The notes beneath the pieces are model-generated. The model ran no database searches and had not been told where the DNA came from. It worked only from the letters and a program-made list of their open reading frames with translations. Below are positions 1-7,134 of a DNA stretch of 41,297 nucleotides, in pieces. The position numbers and the translations under genes were made by a program. Source of the DNA: Novosphingobium endophyticum (lineage in GTDB: Bacteria > Pseudomonadota > Alphaproteobacteria > Sphingomonadales > Sphingomonadaceae); contig NZ_BMHK01000032.1 in NCBI RefSeq assembly GCF_014640675.1, positions 1-41,297 on the forward strand, in the 5' to 3' direction. How positions within the stretch are numbered: the stretch's first letter is position 1; each line of letters starts with the position of its first letter.

Positions 1-57
1 TCCGGTGTCTCGGGACCGGCTACGGGCTACGCCCTCCGCCAATCCCGAGACACCGGA
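1..57. repeat. Perfect 15-bp inverted repeat (hairpin) beside a cut IS110 gene
   Basis: TCCGGTGTCTCGGGA at 1-15 is exactly repeated in inverted orientation at 43-57. The 27-nt loop itself contains a smaller GGGC/GCCC palindrome. The structure begins 4 bp beyond the stop codon of the truncated IS110 transposase. It could be the end of a mobile element, a structured RNA or a terminator for leftward transcription, although no T-tract follows within the window. The window edge prevents seeing what lies on its other side. Confidence 0.75.
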
Positions 58-60
58 TTC

Positions 61-717
61 TCATCTTGATCGTCGCGCTCTCTCATCCAGATCGCCGCGC
101 GACAGGAGACGGACTTCAGCATCCTCGATAGCCTGACGATATTCCGCCAGGACAATATGATGGGCAGGATGGTCGAACTGCAAAACAGCCAGCCACCGGT
201 AATGAGCACGCGTCCATGGCTTGCGCCCGGTGTAGACCCGCCCGTGACGCAGTAGGAAGGACTGGAGCTGCTGCCGAGCCCGCTTCAGCGCCTCACCCGC
301 CGCTTCGCGAGCCCTCACCAGATCGCGCGCCGCTTCATGCGCTGCGTCGGGAACCCATACCGCAGTCAGCTCGCCGGCGCGATGTAGTCGCGCCAAGCTC
401 ACCGCGTCGCGGCGATTGGTCTTAACCCGGTCGCCCGGCCGCTTCGGCACCAACGATGGAGCCACCACCACACACTCATGGCCGAGCTCGATGATCTGGC
501 GATGGAGATCGTACCCTGTGGGGCCAGCCTCGTAACAAAAGTGAAGCTTCGACCCGCGCTTCTCCAGCTTCGCCACCAAGCCTGCAACCGATGCTGGTTC
601 AGACGAAATGTCGCCGTGAAACCGGACATCACCGGTTCGCTCGCCATCTGCCACCGCAACGGAAATCTTTAACTTCGACGTATCGAGTCCGATAAAAAGT
701 TCACTATATTCGTCCAT
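61..717 (-). pseudogene. IS110-family transposase, C-terminally truncated
   Basis: The likely start is the ATG at 717 (MDEYSELF), which puts the RuvC-like DEDD domain at the very N-terminus as in IS110 transposases. The expected acidic positions are visible in IGLDTSK, CYEAGPTGY and TNRRDA, followed by the family's helical linker up to EYRQAIEDAE. After that the frame runs out within about 15 residues, giving about 218 aa, whereas IS110 proteins are usually 330-400 aa. The C-terminal Transposase_20 domain, which carries the second catalytic site, is absent. The gene is therefore almost certainly a dead fragment. The break coincides with the 15-bp inverted repeat at 1-57. A longer reading from 933 only adds upstream non-coding sequence. 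Confidence 0.85.
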
Positions 718-890
718 GGCTCGTCCTCGCCTATGCTTGGGGCAAGGCTCTGGACCATCCAGAGCAACCCCCGATTTCAGCATATTGCGAGGGCGGGCTT
801 TTCTCATCCCGCGAACATACAGTCTAAATGACGCTCCATCAGCCTTAGGTTGCTGCACGACGTCCAGAGCTGCCGACAAACTGGCGCGCC
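718..890 (-). other. Likely left non-coding end of the IS110 element
   Basis: This stretch lies directly upstream of the transposase start and downstream of the broken recombinase relic. In the IS110 group the long non-coding end upstream of the transposase encodes the bridge RNA that guides target choice. A perfect 8-bp stem with a 3-nt loop (GCTCTGGA-cca-TCCAGAGC, 747-765) is visible here. Assignment as a bridge-RNA region is inference from position and this one stem. The outer boundary near 890 is only estimated from where similarity to the recombinase stops. Confidence 0.35.
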
Positions 891-894
891 AAAT

Positions 895-1081
895 TGCGCG
901 GAGAGCTGCAGACCTGCTCCATAGCGACGCCAAGCGCAGCCTTGTACTTGATCCCAGGCGCGCTCTCGAGCAGCCGGGCGGCGTCCTCTATGCTGACGAC
1001 CTCGCTCATCTTGTGCGGACGGCGCATCGCCACCAGGCCGCGCACAAGATCGCGCCGCCTGAGAGTGACCGTATGGTGATC
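895..1081 (-). pseudogene. Tyrosine recombinase (integrase) relic, frameshifted
   Basis: On the minus strand the frame from about 1081 reads TVTLRRRDLVRGL then VVSIEDAARLLESAPGIKYKAALGVA. This matches the stretch at the start of the catalytic domain of transposon-type tyrosine integrases, where the family continues with a YGAGLRVSE motif. Here that continuation (YGAGLQ) lies in the next frame after a one-base loss near 922. All similarity ends at about 895, so the catalytic Arg/His/Tyr region is gone. A simple explanation is that the neighbouring IS110 element inserted into or recombined with this gene. Recognition is by memory of the family pattern, not by a search. Confidence 0.6.
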
Positions 1082-1097
1082 CCGGCACAACACTCCA

Positions 1098-1173
1098 TGG
1101 CTGTTCCTCTCATGATGCTTGGGGCCGGTCACTCGGACCTCATTTTCAACACCATCATTCTGAGGAACAGCCA
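1098..1173. repeat. 12-bp inverted repeat upstream of the integrase relic
   Basis: TGGCTGTTCCTC at 1098-1109 is perfectly inverted as GAGGAACAGCCA at 1162-1173, with a 52-nt spacer. It lies just upstream of the recombinase remnant, so it may be an element end or a regulatory hairpin of the lost gene. Confidence 0.5.
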
Positions 1174-1272
1174 CTCAGGTGGCATCAGCAAGAGACGCCG
1201 GCCCATTAGGGCATCTAATCCCGAACGGCTTTCCAACTCGACGTTGACGCGGAGCCAGCGGAGTCAGCCGAA

Positions 1273-2268
1273 TCAGGGAACCAGGACCAAGGAGCCAACC
1301 GTTTCACCGCTCTCCAGTTCAACGTGCGCTTGCTTCACTTCGGATAAAGGATAAACGAGATGATTTCCAAGCTTAAAGACACCTGCCTGAATGGCGGCCA
1401 TCGCATCGCGGGCGCGGGCTTGGTATTCGTCAACATGCTCATTGAAGGTACCGCCGCTGAACTTCGTGAGATAGAGCCCCTCAAACTGAAGATCGACCGG
1501 CGCGATCGGTTCCATCATCCCCGACGCCTGGCCGAACGAGACCATGAGACCGTAGCGGCGGATGGCTGCCAGCGACCTGTGAAACAGGGCGATGCCGACA
1601 CCGTCGTAGCAGACGTCGACGCCTTTTCCGCCTGTCAACTCGCGTGTACGGGCGACGAAATCTTCCTCCGTGTGCACAATCACATGTGCACAGCCGTTGG
1701 AGATAGCCCGCTCCACCTTATCGCCGGCGCTCACCGTACCGATCACGGTGGCACCCAGATGCTTTGCCCATTGTGACAGGATCGAGCCCACGCCGCCGGC
1801 GGCCGCGTGCAGCAGAATGGTCTCGCCGGGCTTCACGACATGGCACTGGCGGATCATACCCTGCACGGTGATGGTGCGGTAAAGGAGGGCGGCGGCGTCG
1901 ACGTCGCTGATTCCTTCCGGGATATGGAAGCAGCGATCGGCGGGGAACAGCCGCGCTTCCGTGTAGGCGCCCCAGGTATAGGTCGCGGTGGCATAGCCAA
2001 TGCGGTCGCCGACCTTGAAGCCGGTCACGCCTTCGCCAATCGCCTCGACATAGCCTACCGCCTCAAGGCCAGGCGAGAAGGGCATGGGGAGCTTTTCCTG
2101 GGAGTGGGGCGGTGCGGTGCCGCGGCGATAATGGACGTCGGCGAAATTCAGGCCAATGGCTGTCTGCCGCAGGAGAAGCTCGCCGGGACCGGGTCTACCA
2201 GGGTCGATGTCGACCATTTCCATGACCTCGGGGCCGCCGAGGGTGCTAACAAGAACTGTCCTTGCCAC
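1273..2268 (-). CDS. NADPH:quinone oxidoreductase, MDR superfamily (QOR type)
   Basis: This is a zinc-free medium-chain reductase of 331 aa, probably reducing quinones or enones with NADPH in the cytosol. The GroES-like N-terminal half (about residues 1-125) is followed by the nucleotide-binding fold with AAAGGVG at about 155-161. No structural-zinc cysteine cluster is present. The start is taken as GTG at 2268 because a GGAG lies 6 nt upstream and the conserved N-terminus (ARTVLV) begins there; an ATG at 2343 would overlap the upstream gene. It is the last gene of the coupled operon, 14 bp after the DUF35 gene. A role in reducing a double bond of a CoA-bound or ring-cleaved intermediate is inference. 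Confidence 0.85.
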   Translation of the reverse strand: MARTVLVSTLGGPEVMEMVDIDPGRPGPGELLLRQTAIGLNFADVHYRRGTAPPHSQEKLPMPFSPGLEAVGYVEAIGEGVTGFKVGDRIGYATATYTWGAYTEARLFPADRCFHIPEGISDVDAAALLYRTITVQGMIRQCHVVKPGETILLHAAAGGVGSILSQWAKHLGATVIGTVSAGDKVERAISNGCAHVIVHTEEDFVARTRELTGGKGVDVCYDGVGIALFHRSLAAIRRYGLMVSFGQASGMMEPIAPVDLQFEGLYLTKFSGGTFNEHVDEYQARARDAMAAIQAGVFKLGNHLVYPLSEVKQAHVELESGETVGSLVLVP

Positions 2269-2282
2269 GATATTCTCCTTTG

Positions 2283-2696
2283 TCAGTTCAGAATGGGGGT
2301 AGCGACGAGTATGGGAGGGCCGCCTTCCGACAGCACCTCCCAATTCAAGGTGACCCGACTACCGGACCGCGGTGCTCCCGGGCGGTCGGGCGCATGGACA
2401 TGCGCCTGAAGACGGGAGCCGCAGTCCAGCGCGACCATCGCGATTCCGTAGGGTAGCCGACCGGCGAATGCCTTCTGAAAGGGCCGGCGATAGATGACGC
2501 TCGCCAGCACCGTGCCGTGTGGATCGACTTCACGCCATTCAACAGCGCGGCCGGCGGGGTAGGGACTGATCGGGCTTGGCGGCCAGAAGGCCGCTCCCGT
2601 GGCCGCGCAATGGGGCAGGATCAAACGACCTTCGGCTGCGCCGTCCCAGAAAGGACGGTTGAGATCGTTGACAATGGGATCGGCGCTCTCGCTCAT
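2283..2696 (-). CDS. DUF35 OB-fold protein, partner of the thiolase-like protein
   Basis: A 137-aa protein with the usual two-part DUF35 layout: an N-terminal helix with NRPFWDGAAEGRL, then an OB-fold. Such proteins pair with thiolase or lipid-transfer-type enzymes (as in ChsH2-Ltp2) in acyl-CoA side-chain cleavage. The short segment that normally forms a Cys4 zinc ribbon reads LPHCAATGAAFWPPSPISP and keeps only one cysteine, so it probably does not bind zinc. The gene starts 4 bp after the thiolase-like gene stops, which is the order expected for a complex. Its exact substrate is unknown. Confidence 0.8.
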   Translation of the reverse strand: MSESADPIVNDLNRPFWDGAAEGRLILPHCAATGAAFWPPSPISPYPAGRAVEWREVDPHGTVLASVIYRRPFQKAFAGRLPYGIAMVALDCGSRLQAHVHAPDRPGAPRSGSRVTLNWEVLSEGGPPILVATPILN

Positions 2697-2700
2697 GCCT

Positions 2701-3879
2701 TCAGTTCCGTTCCAGCACCAGAGCGTCGCCGCCGATGGTAGCCCACATAGCGGTACGCGCCTTTTGGACCTGACGCGCGCCGGCCTCGCCGCGCAATTGC
2801 GTCACCAGCTCACGCACCTGGCCCCAGCCGTTGAGCTGCGCATGCGAGAGCTGGCCGCCGTTGAGATTCGTCGGCCGTTCACCGCCAAGGCCGATGCGCC
2901 CGTCCTGTATCCAGTCGAGTCCCTCTCCGGCGCCGCAGAAGCCGAAATCCTCGAAGGTATAGAGCGCGAGCGGCGAGAGGCTGTCATAAACGCCGAGCAC
3001 GTCGATCCGCTCGGGCGTTACGCCCGCCATTCGATAGGCGGGATGGCCCCGCGCCTCGCGCATGTTCAGGCGCTTGCCCGATTGCTGGCCGACGCCAAGG
3101 CCAAGGGGACCGAAAATATAGCTCTCGCGGCTCGCGCGCACGCCCTGCACGCCTGTTATGGCGACGGGTCGCTGCGCGACGGTGGCGAGTCCTGCTTGCG
3201 AAATGATGAGGCATACCGCACCGTCGCCCACCAGCGAACAGTCGAACAGGCGGATGGGATCGATGATCGGACGGCAGGCGAGATAATCTTCCTGCGTCAT
3301 GGGATCGCGCGCCACGGCGTCCGGAGTCAGGCGGGCATGCGCGCGGAACGCCACAGGAATCGCCCCAAGAAGCTCGCGATCCTTGCCATAGGTGCGACAG
3401 TAGAGGTCGAGCGCCATTGCCGCACCCGCGACGGGAGAGGCCATGCCGATATGGCCTTCCTCTCCATGCGGGCCGCCATTCTCGCGGAACTGCTCGTAAA
3501 AGAAGGGATTGTTTGCTTCCCCGATCCGGCCGAGATCGCTGTTCTTCATGGCAAGGATACAGGCGACGCGGGTGGCAAGCCCGCTTGCAACAGCCATGGC
3601 GGCGTGGGTGATGACAGTGGCGGTGAAGCGCCCGTGCGGCCAAGTCTGGCTGGCGTAGCGCACGTCGAGACCAAGTGTCAGCGCGAGCGTGTCATAGTCC
3701 GCTCCGCGCGGTGAGCCGATTTGTACACACAGCCCGTCTATTGCGCCGCGCTCCAGCCCCGCATCGTCGAGCGCGCCCATCAACGCGTCGCCCGCCATGG
3801 AGAGGACCGATCGCTGCGGATCCCGCTCAAGGCTGCTCGCGCCGACGCCGACGATTGAGGCCTTGCCGGACAGCGTCAT
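2701..3879 (-). CDS. Thiolase-like / lipid-transfer protein (SCP2-type thiolase fold)
   Basis: A 392-aa thiolase-fold protein. The place where true thiolases have the nucleophilic cysteine reads QTWPHGRF (around residues 78-85) and has no Cys. The later HDCF-like and GHPxGATG-like blocks are altered to YDSLSP and SHAQLNGWGQ. This pattern is typical of the non-condensing lipid-transfer group. Characterised members with DUF35 partners act as retro-aldolases on acyl-CoA side chains. The start codon overlaps the CoA-ligase stop (ATGA), and the DUF35 gene follows 4 bp later, so the three are probably made in stoichiometric amounts. Retro-aldol cleavage of the ligase product is a reasonable inference, not shown. 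Confidence 0.8.
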   Translation of the reverse strand: MTLSGKASIVGVGASSLERDPQRSVLSMAGDALMGALDDAGLERGAIDGLCVQIGSPRGADYDTLALTLGLDVRYASQTWPHGRFTATVITHAAMAVASGLATRVACILAMKNSDLGRIGEANNPFFYEQFRENGGPHGEEGHIGMASPVAGAAMALDLYCRTYGKDRELLGAIPVAFRAHARLTPDAVARDPMTQEDYLACRPIIDPIRLFDCSLVGDGAVCLIISQAGLATVAQRPVAITGVQGVRASRESYIFGPLGLGVGQQSGKRLNMREARGHPAYRMAGVTPERIDVLGVYDSLSPLALYTFEDFGFCGAGEGLDWIQDGRIGLGGERPTNLNGGQLSHAQLNGWGQVRELVTQLRGEAGARQVQKARTAMWATIGGDALVLERN

Positions 3880-5483
3880 GTGATACCGAGCTCGGCGCGC
3901 GCCGTTTCCGCCAGCTTCACCTTGGCGATCTTGCCAGAGGCGAGGCGCGGCAAGTTCTCTTCGCTGTGGAAGAAGATGTGATGCGGAACCTTGAAAGAGG
4001 CGGCACTCTCTTTGACGAAAGCCTTGAGACTATCTTCCGAAACGTTCTGGAACCGGTCGACGAAAGCGACGATAAGTTCCCCGCGCACGGCATCGGCGAC
4101 GCCAACCACATGCGCGTCGCGGACATCGGGATGGGTCACGAGTAGCTGCTCCACCTCCGCCGGCGAGATGTTAATCCCGCCCGATTTTATGACATCCTTG
4201 AGACGCGAGTGGAAAATCATCCGCCCCTCCGCATCAATGGAGCCGAGGTCGCCCGTGTCGAAGAAGCTGTCGGGGCGCAGCGCCTTGCTGGTCTCAACGG
4301 GATTATCGAAATAACCGGGCGTCGTGTGGCCGCGCACTAGGATGAGACCAGTCTCGCCTTGGGCAAGGGGGCGGCTGCTGTCGGGATCGACGATCAGCAA
4401 CTCCATGCCGGGGAGAGGACGGCCATTGGTTGCCATCTTGACGTCGAGCGGGTCGTCCACCTCGCCTACCGTGGCATTGCCGTACGTCTCGGTAAGGCCA
4501 TAAGCCGGTACGGCGCCGGTGATGCCCATCTCCACGAGGGTCAAGCGCTTATACTCTGCACCGAGCCCCGCATTGCCCTTCTTGAGCGTACCGATCCGCG
4601 CCTGCCGATAGTCGGCCTGGTCGATGATCGCACGGCTCATATTGCCCGTACCGTAATAGACGGTGGCGCCCGCGCGCTCGATCACCTCGATGGCGCGGCC
4701 CGCTTCGAAGGCATCCATCAGGACGAGCGAAGCGCCGGCCGTCAGCGTGGCGGGTAGCGCGTTGGTCGCGCCCAGAGCATAAAAGAGAGGCGTACCGAGG
4801 AACACGCGGTCTTCCGGCCCGATGGCGCGCCGCTGGCCGAGATCAAATCCGTTCTCCACCACGCCGCGGTGGCGCAACATTGCGCCCTTCGGATCGGCAG
4901 TGCTCCCGGAGGTGTATAGAATATAGGCGATGCTTTCCGGATCGACGGCGGGCAGCGGCGCACCGATGGCGTCGCCCCGGCCAAGGAAATCCTCCCAGCC
5001 GATCGTACCAGGCACGGCCTCCCCCATCAGAATGACGGAGCGCAGGGCTGGCATGTGGGCGCTCCGGATCGCGCCGGGCGGGCTTTCCGTCAGCTCGGGC
5101 ACGATCGCGCTAAACATCGCGCCGTAGTCGGTCTTGAGGAAATGGCGCACCGCAATGACCATACTGACGCCGCAATGGCGCATGGTCCAGGCCAGCTCAT
5201 TTTGTTTGTACCAGCTATTGAAGGGTACAAAAATTGCGCCGGCGGCCGAGGCGGCCAGTGCAACGACGACCCACTCGGGCGCGTTGCCGATCATCGCAGC
5301 AACCCTGTCGCCAGGGCGCACTCCCCCTGCAACCATGGCACGCGCCGCCCGGCTTGCCTGTTCGAGCAGATCGGCATAGCCAATGGATTGCCCATTATAG
5401 AAGATCGCCGGATGGCCGGGATCGGCGACAGCCTTTTCGGCGACCACCTCGTACAATGTCGTGGCAATGGGACGGGTGATCAT
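3876..5483 (-). CDS. Acyl/aryl-CoA ligase (AMP-forming)
   Basis: A 535-aa ANL-superfamily enzyme that adenylates a carboxylic acid and transfers it to CoA. Visible core motifs are the P-loop YTSGSTADPKG, the YGLTETYG block, DTGDLGSID, the hinge region RLKDVIKSGG and the C-terminal catalytic lysine in ASGKIAKVK. The start at 5483 (MITRPIA) overlaps the stop of the upstream lyase-like gene (ATGA); the frame is open further upstream but that part overlaps the lyase. The stop overlaps the next gene in the same way. Neighbours suggest it activates a carboxylate made by ring cleavage or side-chain oxidation, but the acid is not identifiable. Confidence 0.88.
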   Translation of the reverse strand: MITRPIATTLYEVVAEKAVADPGHPAIFYNGQSIGYADLLEQASRAARAMVAGGVRPGDRVAAMIGNAPEWVVVALAASAAGAIFVPFNSWYKQNELAWTMRHCGVSMVIAVRHFLKTDYGAMFSAIVPELTESPPGAIRSAHMPALRSVILMGEAVPGTIGWEDFLGRGDAIGAPLPAVDPESIAYILYTSGSTADPKGAMLRHRGVVENGFDLGQRRAIGPEDRVFLGTPLFYALGATNALPATLTAGASLVLMDAFEAGRAIEVIERAGATVYYGTGNMSRAIIDQADYRQARIGTLKKGNAGLGAEYKRLTLVEMGITGAVPAYGLTETYGNATVGEVDDPLDVKMATNGRPLPGMELLIVDPDSSRPLAQGETGLILVRGHTTPGYFDNPVETSKALRPDSFFDTGDLGSIDAEGRMIFHSRLKDVIKSGGINISPAEVEQLLVTHPDVRDAHVVGVADAVRGELIVAFVDRFQNVSEDSLKAFVKESAASFKVPHHIFFHSEENLPRLASGKIAKVKLAETARAELGIT

Positions 5484-6370
5484 TGGCCGTTGCTCCGCGT
5501 TGCTCCGCGGCGCGGCTGTCCCGCCAGATCGTCCGCGAGATTCCAATAATCGGTCATCCCGGCGATTTCGGCCAATTCGGGCCGCATGCGCTCTAGGAGG
5601 GCGTCGGGTTGTTCTATCCGGCCAGACGCGTGAAAGCCGGTCCACAGTGCCGACACCGTTTCCGCGATGGCGGCAATAGTATTGAAGGGATAGACCGCAA
5701 TGACAAAACCGGCCGCTGCCAACGCTGCCCTGTCGGGCACCGGCGGCACGACCCCGCCGATCCATACCAGCGGTACGCCGGGAAGCGCGCGCCGCGCCTC
5801 GGACATTTGCTCCGGACCGAGATCCAGGATCATTACGGCATCGGCACCCGCACTATGATAAACGCGTGCGCGCACGAGCGCCTCGTCCAGGCCCGAGCCG
5901 CGGAGTGCGTCTGTGCGCGCAATTAACAGGAAGTCCGTATCGAGCCGCGCCTCGACCGCAGCACGCAGCCGCTGCTGCATTTCCGCAATCGGCACCATGC
6001 CCCCCTCGCCCCGATGGTAATCTGGGCTCTTAGGGTAGGGTTGGTCATCGATATGAAGAGCGGCAGCACCGGTGTGTTCGATTTCACGCACGGACCGCAG
6101 AACATGGAGCGGCGATCCGAATCCGGCTCCGCCGTCAACAATCAGTGGCAACCCGGTCGCCAGCACAATGGCGCTTGCATGGGCGCAGGTTTCCGTCAGT
6201 GTGACTATCGGCTGCCCCTTGGCAAAGCTCAGCCCGACCGCGTTCCCCCCAAGGTAGAGAACGTCAAACCCTGCGCGGGCGATAAGCCGTGCGGTGAACG
6301 GATCGCAGGCGCCGGGCGCCGCGATCATCCCGCTAGCCATGGCCGCGCGCAATCGCGCTGCCGACGTCAT
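5480..6370 (-). CDS. Isocitrate lyase / PEP mutase superfamily protein
   Basis: About 296 aa with the ICL/PEPM barrel signature: PGACDPFTARLIARAGF at the N-terminus, the metal-site segment VDGGAGFG, HIDDQ and ARTDA. The family's usual DxDxGYG has lost its second Asp (DGGAGFG). The catalytic KKCGH of isocitrate and methylisocitrate lyases is replaced by PKSPDYHRG, with no cysteine. It is therefore unlikely to be an isocitrate-type lyase. Decarboxylase, 2-hydroxyacid lyase or acylpyruvate-hydrolase-like chemistry is possible. ATG 6370 shares one base with the stop of the dioxygenase (TGATG); a GTG three bases upstream is the alternative start. Confidence 0.8.
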   Translation of the reverse strand: MTSAARLRAAMASGMIAAPGACDPFTARLIARAGFDVLYLGGNAVGLSFAKGQPIVTLTETCAHASAIVLATGLPLIVDGGAGFGSPLHVLRSVREIEHTGAAALHIDDQPYPKSPDYHRGEGGMVPIAEMQQRLRAAVEARLDTDFLLIARTDALRGSGLDEALVRARVYHSAGADAVMILDLGPEQMSEARRALPGVPLVWIGGVVPPVPDRAALAAAGFVIAVYPFNTIAAIAETVSALWTGFHASGRIEQPDALLERMRPELAEIAGMTDYWNLADDLAGQPRRGATRSNGQ

Positions 6371-7134
6371 CACGCCGACGCGCCTCGCCGGTCCAGGACG
6401 ATGTCGAACTGACCGCGATAGCCGTCGCCGTCCACCTCCAGCGCCACGATGAGATCGTCCGATACCGCGCCCTCGACATAGTCAGTTTTGAGGAAGTCGG
6501 ACGTCGGCATGAAGATCTGGGTGGTGAGAAGGACGCGTCCATCGATGCTGGCCTTCAGGTGAATATGCGCGGCTCGCGTGTTGTGCTTCCCCATGGCGCG
6601 GAAAAGCTCCCCGATCGGGTCATTGTCATGTTCCGAGTAATCGTTGGGCAAGACCGTGTGCACGACATATCGCCCGTCCGCATCGGTGGTCACGATGCCA
6701 CGAAGATGGTTGCCGGCCCGGTCGTACGTTCCGTTGGAATCGGCCTGCCAGAAATCCAGCCGAGCGCCCGGCAGGGGCTCTCCCGTCTCCACATCGCGCA
6801 CCCGTCCCGTCATGAGGAGGGAGGGCATGCCCGCCGGCGCGCCACCTTCGCAGAGCACGCCGTCCGCGCGATGGGGATGAGCGCGGTGATAGGGGCCCTC
6901 CAGATTCTGCCGCGTGCCCCTGCTGGAGCCGCCCGTCGCGTCGACGCTGGTCATCGCCAGTGCCACGTCTATCAGGCTGCGGCACATGGAGGACTGGCCG
7001 AGGCGGTTCAGATAGTCACCCGCCGTGTGCAGCTCGCGCTGCGTGATCGAAAAATCCCGCACGACCTGCTTCATGTCGGATACGATCCGCTGCCAGATCG
7101 CGTTCAACCGCGCCTGTTCATCCATGCCGGTCAT
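6370..7134 (-). CDS. Intradiol ring-cleavage dioxygenase (catechol/hydroxyquinol 1,2-dioxygenase type)
   Basis: A 254-aa non-haem Fe(III) enzyme that opens catechol-type rings between the hydroxyls to give muconates or maleylacetate. The four iron ligands can be placed: Tyr137 (NGTYD), Tyr166 (PNDYSEH), His190 and His192 (AAHIHL). The N-terminal helical linker domain (about residues 5-75) typical of catechol and hydroxyquinol dioxygenases precedes the beta-sandwich. NLEGPYHR near residue 80 marks the domain border. The start overlaps the dehydrogenase stop (ATGA). Whether it prefers catechol or hydroxyquinol cannot be read from the sequence; no muconate cycloisomerase or maleylacetate reductase is nearby. 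Confidence 0.88.
   Translation of the reverse strand: MTGMDEQARLNAIWQRIVSDMKQVVRDFSITQRELHTAGDYLNRLGQSSMCRSLIDVALAMTSVDATGGSSRGTRQNLEGPYHRAHPHRADGVLCEGGAPAGMPSLLMTGRVRDVETGEPLPGARLDFWQADSNGTYDRAGNHLRGIVTTDADGRYVVHTVLPNDYSEHDNDPIGELFRAMGKHNTRAAHIHLKASIDGRVLLTTQIFMPTSDFLKTDYVEGAVSDDLIVALEVDGDGYRGQFDIVLDRRGASA

Noticed and set aside
2599..3714. A 371-codon open frame on the plus strand opposite the thiolase-like gene
   Set aside because: It is antisense to a well-supported gene with clear motifs; long shadow frames are expected in GC-rich DNA and this one shows no domain.
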